Below, piece by piece: positions 1 through 5,022 of a stretch of 5,665 nucleotides of DNA. The stretch lies in assembly GCA_018644745.1 (NCBI GenBank), contig JABGPX010000389.1:1-5665 (forward strand), written 5' to 3'. Under the pieces are notes generated by a model that had not been told where the DNA came from, ran no database searches, and saw only the letters and a program-made list of their open reading frames with translations. The translations under genes were made by a program, and so were the position numbers. The DNA is from Spirochaetales bacterium (GTDB lineage: Bacteria; Spirochaetota; Spirochaetia; ARS1246). The first letter of the stretch is position 1. The number at the start of each line of letters is the position of its first letter.

Positions 1-415
1 CGATGATGATATTCGTGCATTTGAAGGATTCTCTTGCCCGGTTACAATAAACTGATGTCGCCCGATCCGGCCTGTTTCCGCCTATACCTCCGGGCGAGAA
101 CACATCGTTTCTACGCGGCTTCCCGGCTACTGTGTAATTGGAAACCATGGAATCCATGTTTCCGGCAGTGATGAAGAAGCCATGTTTGGGCCGGCCGAGA
201 GCGGTAAAATCCCCTGTGTTTTTCCAATCCGGCTGGGCGACAAAACCTACTCGAAATCCGTCATTCTCTAGAAGCCGGGCAATAAGGGAAATGCCGAAAG
301 ATGGGTGATCAACATAGGCGTCGCCGCTTATCATGATAAAATCGAGTTCTTCCCATCCTAAATGGTTCATTTCCTCGATACTCATGGGTAAAAAATGCTC
401 GGAATTGGTCGGCAA
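1..415 (-). CDS. ygiQ: YgiQ-family radical SAM protein, N-terminal part (3' end beyond window)
   Basis: Reading leftward, 138 codons are present and the frame is still open at base 1. The N-terminus reads FLPMSIEEMNHLGWEELD, followed by GDAYVDHPSFG, GFRVGFVAQPDW, FITAGNMDSMVSNYT and RPDRATSVYCNRARESFK. This is the characteristic N-terminal block of the YgiQ (UPF0313) family, radical SAM proteins of unknown substrate that usually have 600-750 residues. The Cys cluster that binds the iron-sulfur centre lies further along and is outside the window, so catalytic competence cannot be judged. I chose the TTG at 415-413 because AGGAG (complement of 423-427) lies 7 bases upstream, and family proteins have residues before the MSxEEM segment. 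An ATG at 385-383 is the alternative but has no ribosome binding site and would cut off the FLP motif. The family assignment is firm. The reaction is unknown. Confidence 0.93.
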   Translation of the reverse strand, partial: MPTNSEHFLPMSIEEMNHLGWEELDFIMISGDAYVDHPSFGISLIARLLENDGFRVGFVAQPDWKNTGDFTALGRPKHGFFITAGNMDSMVSNYTVAGKPRRNDVFSPGGIGGNRPDRATSVYCNRARESFKCTNIII

Positions 416-422
416 TGGCTTT

Positions 423-427
423 CTCCT
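423..427 (-). promoter_or_regulatory. Ribosome binding site that selects the TTG start of the ygiQ-like gene
   Basis: On the minus strand AGGAG stands 7 bases before TTG at 415-413. An in-frame TAG stop lies a short way upstream, so no earlier start is possible beyond a few codons. The internal ATG ten codons later has no comparable site. Confidence 0.7.
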
Positions 428-480
428 CTGCTGCCCGGAAGCTTGCTAGGCTGTCAGGCTCTTTATCTAACCGTTGGAGT

Positions 481-509
481 AATGTACGCTCTCAGGAAAA
501 TTGAATCAA
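481..509 (-). promoter_or_regulatory. Candidate promoter for the ygiQ-like gene
   Basis: On the minus strand TTGATT (complement of 504-509) and TACATT (complement of 481-486) are separated by exactly 17 bases. Each matches the sigma-70 consensus at 4 of 6 positions. It would start transcription around base 474 and give a leader of about 60 bases before the TTG start. The match is modest and is based on spacing and hexamers only. Confidence 0.3.
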
Positions 510-517
510 TCGACCAA

Positions 518-522
518 GGGAG
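518..522 (+). promoter_or_regulatory. Ribosome binding site deciding the start of the 63-aa gene
   Basis: GGGAG lies 7 bases before ATG 530 and only one base before ATG 524. The spacing favours 530. Confidence 0.6.
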
Positions 523-529
523 AATGAAT

Positions 530-721
530 ATGCCTTCAGTCGCAGAATTATCCGAACTTCAAGCAGCGCAGACCGATTTAAATCAGCTCAAGGAGCAGAA
601 TTCGGAATCGTACGCCGCCATGGCCGAATTGTTCCGAAAGCATAGAAAGATAGGATATAAGAATATCTGCAAAATGCTTCTCGGCGAAGCAACCCCGGAA
701 AAGCTTAAAGGCCTGGTCTAA
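530..721 (+). CDS. Small helical hypothetical protein, 63 aa
   Basis: I do not recognise this protein. It is 63 residues long, rich in Ala, Leu, Glu, Gln and Lys, with no signal peptide or membrane segment. Residues 4-36 look like a continuous amphipathic, possibly coiled-coil helix. A basic patch follows (FRKHRKIGYK, residues 35-44), then a short acidic/basic tail (GEATPEKLKGLV). It is probably cytosolic. The start is set by GGGAG at 518-522, 7 bases before ATG 530. An ATG at 524 would leave only one base of spacing, and the frame's earlier ATGs (395, 482) have no ribosome binding site. Its TAA overlaps the stop of the convergent thioredoxin-like gene. No convincing promoter is visible upstream. 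That it is a real gene rests on the ribosome binding site and the protein-like composition, since no homologue was recognised. Confidence 0.6.
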   Translation: MPSVAELSELQAAQTDLNQLKEQNSESYAAMAELFRKHRKIGYKNICKMLLGEATPEKLKGLV

Positions 722-1314
722 GCGTCCGCCGGGCGGATTGACTCCACAACTTCTCGAGTAGTTTCTTTCCACAGACCGCCGCTATACCATCCGGCCATCT
801 CTTCGAGTAATAAACGATAAAGGGTTACGAACTTTCTTTCGGCTACCTTGTCGTTGTCTTTCTGCTGATATAGCTCCATAAACTCGGGGCGCTCGTTCTC
901 CCACCCGTCTTTGAGCGACGCGATAGCTTCGGGCTGTTCTACCCAGCGTCCAATTTCTTTTCCATTCCCGTCCCAGATTGATATAACCGGGATATGGTCG
1001 TCGCCGGAATCTTCGTAGTATTTCTTGAGTTCCGGATAGTCCGATCCATGAAATACCGTGCACTGGATGTCCGCGCCTTCAAAAAGCCTTGCAAGAACCG
1101 GCATGTTGCATGCCGAATCTCCGCACCAGTCCTCTGTCATAACTGTCGCTCGAACCGGCTGGGCGTGACAGGCAGCGGCTTTTATCAATCCTTGTATATG
1201 CGTACTATCTGCAGAGGCCTTCCCTATAAGGGATCTGACTGTGGCTTTGTATATTTTTAAATCTTCGATGTATTCCGCTGCAGGTGTACCTTTTTCGTAG
1301 GCTAGTTTTATCAT
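718..1314 (-). CDS. Thioredoxin-fold family protein with WCGDSAC active-site region
   Basis: This 198-residue protein has no signal peptide, so it probably acts in the cytosol. Its core is a thioredoxin-like strand and active-site segment, RATVMTEDWCGDSACNMPVL (about residues 55-74), with C64 and C69. A likely cis-proline follows in HIPVISIWD (P109), then GKEIGRWVEQP. In classical thioredoxins the site is WCGPC. Here the second Cys of CxxC is Ser (C64-G-D-S67), and another Cys lies two residues later. This resembles the Thioredoxin_9-type family, whose members carry WCxD sites and whose function is poorly known. An N-terminal helical extension (residues 1-50) and a C-terminal helical region (140-198) lie outside the fold. 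The ATG at 1314 is preceded at 7 bases by GGAG. A 17-bp-spaced promoter lies upstream. Redox activity is inferred only from the fold. Confidence 0.85.
   Translation of the reverse strand: MIKLAYEKGTPAAEYIEDLKIYKATVRSLIGKASADSTHIQGLIKAAACHAQPVRATVMTEDWCGDSACNMPVLARLFEGADIQCTVFHGSDYPELKKYYEDSGDDHIPVISIWDGNGKEIGRWVEQPEAIASLKDGWENERPEFMELYQQKDNDKVAERKFVTLYRLLLEEMAGWYSGGLWKETTREVVESIRPADA
725..737. repeat. Short GC-rich inverted repeat just after the 63-aa gene
   Basis: TCCGCC and GGCGGA face each other around a single G, four bases after the TAA at 719-721. A real hairpin would need to open the inner pairs, leaving a 4-bp stem with a 5-base loop. There is no T-run after it in either direction, and it also encodes the C-terminus of the thioredoxin-like protein. 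A terminator role for the 63-aa gene is possible but weak. Confidence 0.25.
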
Positions 1315-1344
1315 TTAGCTGCTCCGTTTATTTTATTCTCTACT

Positions 1345-1373
1345 ATAATAACTCCATAAATGCGGATAGGCAA
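1345..1373 (-). promoter_or_regulatory. Probable promoter of the thioredoxin-like gene
   Basis: On the minus strand TTGCCT (complement of 1368-1373) and TATTAT (complement of 1345-1350) are 17 bases apart. The -10 element matches 5 of 6 consensus positions and the -35 matches 4. Transcription would start about 25 bases before the ATG at 1314, leaving room for the GGAG ribosome binding site (complement of 1322-1325). A perfect TTGACA further upstream (complement of 1384-1389) has no -10 partner at a usable distance. Confidence 0.5.
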
Positions 1374-1402
1374 AGTCATGGTTTGTCAAAAGATCAAGTG
1401 TA

Positions 1403-1423
1403 AACTGGTTGACCAACTGGTTG
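1403..1423 (+). repeat. Two 9-bp direct repeats flanking the toxin-antitoxin -35 element (candidate operator)
   Basis: AACTGGTTG occurs at 1403-1411 and again at 1415-1423, with a period of 12 bp and the spacer ACC. The same stretch also contains the small palindrome GTTG-AC-CAAC (1408-1417). The copies bracket and overlap the -35 hexamer at 1409-1414. Phd/YefM-type antitoxins are known to repress their own operons by binding repeats at the promoter, so this is the natural candidate site. That this protein binds it is inference. Confidence 0.45.
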
Positions 1424-1437
1424 TTTTATAATATCAT
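1409..1437 (+). promoter_or_regulatory. Promoter of the toxin-antitoxin operon, placed for a leaderless mRNA
   Basis: TTGACC (1409-1414) and TATCAT (1432-1437) each match consensus at 5 of 6 positions and are 17 bases apart. The -10 ends six bases before A1444 of the antitoxin ATG, so the expected start of transcription is the ATG itself. The overlapping TATAAT at 1427-1432 would place the start at about 1439 but is only 12 bases from TTGACC. Confidence 0.6.
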
Positions 1438-1443
1438 TTGTAT

Positions 1444-1689
1444 ATGAAAACCATAGAAGTAGGTGCTTTCGACGCAAAAACCCATCTCAGCCAATTGCTG
1501 GATGAGGTGGAGAAAGGCGCCGAGGTTAGAATAAGCCGCCGAGGCAAACCCGTTGCCGTGCTCCGACAGGAAGAAAGCTTGTCCCGGCATAATGCGCTTG
1601 AGGCTCTCGTTAAAATACGAGAGTTGCGGTCGGGTTCGGTCAATATCAGCGAAATACTCGAATATCGAGATGACGGGAGGGAGCGTTAA
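1444..1689 (+). CDS. Phd/YefM-family (VapB-type) antitoxin
   Basis: This 81-residue protein starts MKTIEVGAFDAKTHLSQLLD and continues EVEKGAEVRISRRGKPVAVL. That is the standard Phd/YefM N-terminal dimerisation and DNA-binding domain (residues 1-42). Its charged C-terminal part (50-81) is the region that in this family wraps around and neutralises the toxin. Its partner is the VapC nuclease encoded immediately downstream: the TAA at 1687-1689 overlaps the toxin ATG by one base. No ribosome binding site precedes ATG 1444, and a TTG two codons earlier (1438) has none either. With the promoter position this points to a leaderless message. It probably represses its own operon through the repeats at 1403-1423. 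A vapB label would be defensible from the partner, but the fold is Phd-type. Confidence 0.9.
   Translation: MKTIEVGAFDAKTHLSQLLDEVEKGAEVRISRRGKPVAVLRQEESLSRHNALEALVKIRELRSGSVNISEILEYRDDGRER
1676..1680 (+). promoter_or_regulatory. Strong ribosome binding site for the toxin, inside the antitoxin gene
   Basis: GGAGG, within the run GGGAGGGAG (1675-1683), lies 8 bases before ATG 1689 and forms part of the last antitoxin codons. It contrasts with the absence of any such site before the antitoxin. Confidence 0.75.
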
Positions 1690-2108
1690 TGGGCTTTCCC
1701 CTCGTTGTTCTGGATGCCTCTGCGGCCCTTGCTTTGCTGTTGGCTGATGAAGAGGGAAAGAGTGTGGAGGACATTCTTATTGAAACAATCTCGCTTAACG
1801 GTCAGATCTTTGTTCCGGAGCTTTTTTGGTATGAGTTGGGCAATGGTATGATCACGGCGGGAAAAAGAGGGAAGGTATCACAGGCCGACTCGGAAAAGGC
1901 AAACAGCTACCTTTCGCAGCTGCCGATTATTACCTATGCATGTTCGGATCCGCAAGTGCGGCAGCATATCTTAGCGCTTTCTAGAGAGCACGACCTAAGC
2001 TACTACGATGCCAGTTACCTTGAACTGGCGATGAGATTTCAAGCGCCGTTGAAAACCTTTGATAAGCATCTCCTCAAACTGAAAAAAAGCATATCTTTGA
2101 TCGCCTGA
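1689..2108 (+). CDS. vapC: VapC-type PIN-domain toxin (ribonuclease)
   Basis: This 139-residue single PIN domain has the typical length for VapC. The acidic residues expected to hold the catalytic metal are visible: D9 in VVLDASAAL, E49 in VPELFWYELGN, D107 in SYYDASYLELA and D125 in KTFDKHLL. The family cleaves RNA (often tRNA or rRNA) and halts growth when the antitoxin is lost. The target of this one cannot be told from sequence. The order is antitoxin then toxin, with a TAATG overlap that suggests translational coupling. The frame is full length and all four acids are kept, so the toxin appears intact. No clear terminator follows. The 74 bases to the next gene contain that gene's promoter. 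Confidence 0.94.
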   Translation: MGFPLVVLDASAALALLLADEEGKSVEDILIETISLNGQIFVPELFWYELGNGMITAGKRGKVSQADSEKANSYLSQLPIITYACSDPQVRQHILALSREHDLSYYDASYLELAMRFQAPLKTFDKHLLKLKKSISLIA

Positions 2109-2144
2109 TCGATAGACAATACCTGCATAATTTTTCTCCTCACC

Positions 2145-2174
2145 CCAACCTTTCTGCGATACACCGCGTATAAT
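2145..2174 (+). promoter_or_regulatory. ECF-type promoter immediately before the sigma factor gene
   Basis: CCAACC (2145-2150) with its AAC core and CGTA (2167-2170) are 16 bases apart. This is the arrangement known for ECF sigma promoters such as TGAAAC-N16-CGTA for Bacillus SigW. The sequence around CGTA reads CGTATAAT, so a housekeeping -10 is also present, but the stretch 17 bases above it (CAACCT) is a poor sigma-70 -35. Many ECF genes are transcribed by their own product. The predicted start of transcription is near 2181, two bases before the ATG. Confidence 0.5.
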
Positions 2175-2182
2175 ATCTATAG

Positions 2183-2794
2183 ATGAAAGCAGAGGTGACC
2201 TGTCCAACACGCACACAGTTATTTACACAAGCTCGCATGGGTCAAGCTGCGCGCAAATCATTATTCAACGATTTGTGGTTATTCTATTACCCCCGTTTGC
2301 ATCTATTTATCCGGCATATGTTTGTCGATTTTGAGGAACTTGATGACGCGGTGCAGGAAATAATGTTGAAAGTGTTCCGCCGGCTTCCGCAGTATCGGCC
2401 AGACTATGCGGTGAGTACCTGGATGTACGCCATCGCCAGGAATCACTGCCTCGACCTGCTGCGAGCCCGGTATAATAAGCCGCAGACTACAGGCGAAACG
2501 AATCTGGACAGCCTTCCGGGTATGTACCCGCTGCCTGAAGAAGATCTCCTGAAAGCTGAATCTATGTCTGCGGCGGATCGGCTTATTCGGTCGCTTTCGC
2601 CGTCAGATCAGCAAATAGCATTGCTGCGATTTTATGAAGAGATGCCGTATCGGCATATATCGAGGGTATTGAATATTCCTGTCGGCACCCTGAAGTATCG
2701 GGTTCACAGGATTCGTAAGAATTTACAGAGTGAAAGAGAGGACCAAAAGTGTCTGAAAGAAAGACAAGAGTACCCGATCGCGAAGCGCGGATAA
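2183..2794 (+). CDS. ECF-type RNA polymerase sigma factor
   Basis: This 203-residue protein has the two domains of ECF sigma factors. Sigma-2 spans about residues 28-97, with FYYPRLHLFIRHMF, EELDDAVQEIMLKVFRRLP and VSTWMYAIARNHCLDLLRAR. The linker is rich in Pro and Glu (98-128). Sigma-4 spans 130-182, with IRSLSPSDQQIALLRFYE and a helix-turn-helix in YRHISRVLNIPVGTLKYRVH. It would direct RNA polymerase to a small regulon, probably including its own operon, since an ECF-type promoter lies just upstream. The first ATG (2183) has no ribosome binding site, so the message may be leaderless. ATG 2237 (M19) also lacks one and would leave little before sigma-2. The last 46 bases overlap the next gene, the usual layout for a sigma/anti-sigma pair. 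The ECF subgroup was not identified. Confidence 0.92.
   Translation: MKAEVTCPTRTQLFTQARMGQAARKSLFNDLWLFYYPRLHLFIRHMFVDFEELDDAVQEIMLKVFRRLPQYRPDYAVSTWMYAIARNHCLDLLRARYNKPQTTGETNLDSLPGMYPLPEEDLLKAESMSAADRLIRSLSPSDQQIALLRFYEEMPYRHISRVLNIPVGTLKYRVHRIRKNLQSEREDQKCLKERQEYPIAKRG
2736..2742 (+). promoter_or_regulatory. Ribosome binding site that sets a GTG start inside the sigma gene
   Basis: GAGAGGA stands 6 bases before GTG 2749 and lies within the sigma factor's C-terminal codons. No other start with a ribosome binding site is seen nearby in that frame. Confidence 0.6.
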
Positions 2795-3090
2795 TCCGCG
2801 ACTACTTTGCGCGGGAAGCAGATCGGGTCTGCGTCCCGCCGGCGCCCGAACTTCCGTCTCAAGGTCGGGCTATGGGTATGCTGCAGATAACTCTGCGTCG
2901 TGTCGTGCTGGCATCCGCCGCCGCCGGTGTCATCCTGCTGCTCGCGTCGACCGCGGGCAAGGCAACGACTTTGTCTCAATCAATCGACACGGTGTTTGCC
3001 CAATATGACGTAAATCAGAAAATAACCGGGTTTCTATTGGAAGCCGGGGATTTATATAGAGAAGGATTATCTGGAGGAAAAGAGAAATGA
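2749..3090 (+). CDS. Small single-pass membrane protein, candidate anti-sigma factor
   Basis: This 113-residue protein starts at GTG. Residues 1-48 are charged and probably cytoplasmic, with a likely helix at 10-26 (DREARIIRDYFAREADRVCV) then a Pro-rich turn. Residues 50-68 (RRVVLASAAAGVILLLAST) form one membrane helix. Residues 69-113 would lie outside the membrane. Position, size and topology match anti-sigma factors encoded directly after ECF sigma genes, which hold the sigma factor at the membrane with their N-terminus. There is no zinc-binding HxxxCxxC motif; the only Cys is C28. The outer part, about 45 residues, is short for a sensor domain. The gene overlaps the sigma gene by 46 bases and the next gene by ATGA. 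The anti-sigma role is inferred from context, and the family was not recognised from sequence. Confidence 0.65.
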   Translation: MSERKTRVPDREARIIRDYFAREADRVCVPPAPELPSQGRAMGMLQITLRRVVLASAAAGVILLLASTAGKATTLSQSIDTVFAQYDVNQKITGFLLEAGDLYREGLSGGKEK

Positions 3091-3554
3091 AAAAGAGTTA
3101 TTTTATTGGGTTGTTGTTGAGTCTCGGTATGATGGCGGTCGCCGTGCTGTCCGCCGGCGCAGACTTTGGCGCATTTATCTCGCTGCCTGCTTTTATCGTA
3201 GTTATCTTTACTCCGGCGCTGCTGATAATCTCCATGTTCGGGCTATCTGTGTTCGGAAGGTCTTTTAGCGTTGCATTTCATGGGGTTGCCGCGACTCAAA
3301 AGGAACTGGAGACTGGAATAAGACTGTTCCGGGCATTCCAGAATTGCCTGATGCTTATCGGATTTATAACATCTTTGATCGGCCTCATCTCAATACTGGC
3401 AATGTTGATGGATGCAACCCAGATCGGGCCAAATCTCGCCCTTGCTTTGATTACACTCCTCTACTCGATGATACTCATTTTCGGGGTTACGGTTCCATTT
3501 AGAAGCGCTCTGGAGAACAGGATAAACGGTATGGGCGAATCTGAAAGCAGCTAG
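3087..3554 (+). CDS. Short MotA/TolQ/ExbB-like membrane protein, 155 aa
   Basis: Four membrane segments are visible, near residues 4-23, 29-53, 88-108 and 114-138. The last two resemble the ion-channel helices of MotA/TolQ/ExbB proteins: LMLIGFITSLIGLISILAML aligns with the GxxGTxxG helix, and IGPNLALALITLLYSMIL followed by VTVPF aligns with the A-A-T-Y helix and its closing Pro. FISLPAFIVVIF resembles the second MotA helix. The family forms proton or sodium channels with a MotB, TolR or ExbD partner, but no partner is present here. The loop between helices 2 and 3 is only about 33 residues, against roughly 100 or more in flagellar MotA, so a stator role is unlikely. GGAGG (3073-3077) precedes ATG 3087 by 9 bases, and the ATG overlaps the upstream TGA. 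Co-transcription with the sigma gene is likely. The function is unknown. Confidence 0.72.
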   Translation: MKKSYFIGLLLSLGMMAVAVLSAGADFGAFISLPAFIVVIFTPALLIISMFGLSVFGRSFSVAFHGVAATQKELETGIRLFRAFQNCLMLIGFITSLIGLISILAMLMDATQIGPNLALALITLLYSMILIFGVTVPFRSALENRINGMGESESS

Positions 3555-3566
3555 ACTTCTGATTCG
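3536..3566. repeat. Inverted repeat centred on stop codons shared by two convergent genes
   Basis: CGAATC-T-GAA (3536-3545) pairs with TTC-T-GATTCG (3557-3566) around an 11-base loop containing CTAG (3551-3554). The midpoint is base 3551. There are nine base pairs with one T-T mismatch. No T-run follows in either direction, so it is not a classical intrinsic terminator, though it could slow or end transcription from both sides. Confidence 0.6.
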
Positions 3567-4993
3567 GGCGTTGGCACTTCCGGATAGTTGATGGATATTG
3601 CGGTTTCGCCGCGCTCGATCACTTTCATAGTTTTCCATTTTCCGGACAGGAATCGCAGGAGAAAGCAGAACGCCAGGGTTATGATATAACCGGACATCAG
3701 ATACCATGCTGACCAGATTCCAGTGTTGAAAACAGCGATCAGTAGAATCGCCGGAAGCGTCAAACCGCCGACCGACAGGATAATAATCATGATCATAACA
3801 AATCGGGTGTCGCCGGCTCCCTTCAAAGCGGATGCGAAAACGATGTTCATCGTGTCGAATACGGTGTAGACCGCTACAAAGCGCAGCATTGTGGTAATAA
3901 AGCGCCGAATCGCGGCGAATTCCGCGGGATCGGCCTTGGCTGCGAACGCACCGATATAGATCTGCGGGATCAGCACATAGGTCAGCGCAACCGCAATCAT
4001 GTAGAGGAAGCATATGTGGGCACCTGAGTAAACACTTCGCTCGGCTGATTCGGGCTGATCTTTTCCCTGAAACTGTCCGACCACTACAGAGATGGCGACA
4101 CCAAAGCCAATCATAGGCATAAAAGCCAGGGTATTTATGTTGAAGGTTATACTCGTCGCAGCGAGTTCGTCCATGCCGATTCGCCCGACGAGGAGAATGA
4201 AAATCGAGAAACCGGATATATCGATAAAGAATTGAACACCGCTGGGCAATCCATAGCGGAATATCCGGGTGATGAGCTTGCGGTCGAGGCGCCATCCTTT
4301 TCTTGTATGATAGATATTATTGTATTTATTTCTGAATATAATAAGTGCGTAAAACAGGCAGGATGCCGCACCGGCGATTACCGTAGCAATTGCGGCTCCG
4401 CGAATACCAAGTTCCGGCAAACCTGCTTTGCCGAAAATGAGAAGGTAATCCAATATGAGATTTACTACCGCCATAGAAACATTTACCCATAAAACCGGCC
4501 AATTGTCTCCGCGACCGGCAAAGAACCCGGAGAATGCCGCCGCCGCTATCGGAAACAGCGCGCCTTTGCTTAATATGCTGAAGTAGAGAGCTTCCTCGGC
4601 TTGTACCGCGGAATCGTGCCCGACGAATTTAAAAATTGATCCCGAAGCAAAGGAGACGAGGAAAATTACCGCGCCGCCCAATAATGCGATGTAGAGACCC
4701 TGCCAGAGACTTGGCCCGATCCTACTCGGCTTTTCAGCACCGTGGTACTGAGCGACAAAGGTACTGACATAGCCGGCGGTACCGATAAAAAGACTCATGA
4801 AGGTAAAGTTGAGTATTCCTGCAGGCATGGCCGCGGCAATAGACACCGGCGAGTACCAGGTAAGAAACATTCGGTCGATGAAATGCAGTATTGATGACGC
4901 CCCGGTCGAGAGTAAAAGCGGGAAGGCCATGCGGAGTAGATCTCGATATCCGCCGGTTTCATACCAACGATTTTTCAGTACGTTGCCTGACAT
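3551..4993 (-). CDS. MATE-family multidrug/toxin efflux transporter
   Basis: At 480 residues the protein has normal length for a NorM-type MATE transporter: twelve membrane helices in two related halves (roughly 14-225 and 240-450). The first half carries FIDRMFLTWYSP with D40 (aligned with the conserved Asp/Glu of the first helix), then GFFAGRGDNWPVLWVNVSM and LDYLLIFG with GIRGAAIATVIA (about 156-206), the family signature. The second half repeats the pattern with YGLPSGVQFFIDISGFSIF and LKGAGDTRFV (390-399). These proteins export cationic compounds from the cytosol using sodium or proton gradients. The substrate here cannot be told. The tail (451-480) is soluble. ATG 4993 has AAAGGA (complement of 5000-5005) at 6 bases. 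The stop shares CTAG with the convergent MotA-like gene. No convincing promoter was found between 4994 and 5087. Confidence 0.95.
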   Translation of the reverse strand: MSGNVLKNRWYETGGYRDLLRMAFPLLLSTGASSILHFIDRMFLTWYSPVSIAAAMPAGILNFTFMSLFIGTAGYVSTFVAQYHGAEKPSRIGPSLWQGLYIALLGGAVIFLVSFASGSIFKFVGHDSAVQAEEALYFSILSKGALFPIAAAAFSGFFAGRGDNWPVLWVNVSMAVVNLILDYLLIFGKAGLPELGIRGAAIATVIAGAASCLFYALIIFRNKYNNIYHTRKGWRLDRKLITRIFRYGLPSGVQFFIDISGFSIFILLVGRIGMDELAATSITFNINTLAFMPMIGFGVAISVVVGQFQGKDQPESAERSVYSGAHICFLYMIAVALTYVLIPQIYIGAFAAKADPAEFAAIRRFITTMLRFVAVYTVFDTMNIVFASALKGAGDTRFVMIMIIILSVGGLTLPAILLIAVFNTGIWSAWYLMSGYIITLAFCFLLRFLSGKWKTMKVIERGETAISINYPEVPTPESEV

Positions 4994-5022
4994 ATATTAT
5001 CCTTTGCGGGGTAGTCTATCAT

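Noticed and set aside
395..529. N-terminal extension of the 63-aa protein
   Set aside because: ATG 395 lies inside the ygiQ-like gene on the other strand and neither it nor ATG 482 has a ribosome binding site. ATG 530 has a well-spaced GGGAG.
782..1260. Open frames on both strands inside the thioredoxin-like gene (782-1063 minus, 994-1260 plus)
   Set aside because: Shadow frames with unlikely composition and no start signals, covered by a gene with clear family motifs.
1384..1389. Perfect TTGACA on the minus strand
   Set aside because: No -10-like hexamer lies 16-18 bases downstream. The TTGCCT/TATTAT pair is better placed for the thioredoxin-like gene.
1434..1747. Open frames overlapping the antitoxin gene (1434-1643 minus, 1553-1747 plus)
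   Set aside because: They are out-of-frame readings of the antitoxin and the toxin start, and no independent signal supports them.
2088..2140. Possible terminator after the toxin gene
   Set aside because: Only weak pairings (GATC repeats, AAAG/CTTT) are present, and no stable stem with a following T-run could be built.
2704..2979. 91-codon minus-strand frame opposite the sigma/membrane protein junction
   Set aside because: Antisense shadow rich in Arg, Cys and Ser, with no ribosome binding site or recognisable motif.
3390..4295. A 301-codon open frame on the minus strand
   Set aside because: It is an alternative frame of the MATE gene, is rich in Arg, His and Cys, shows no family pattern, and conflicts with two well-supported genes.
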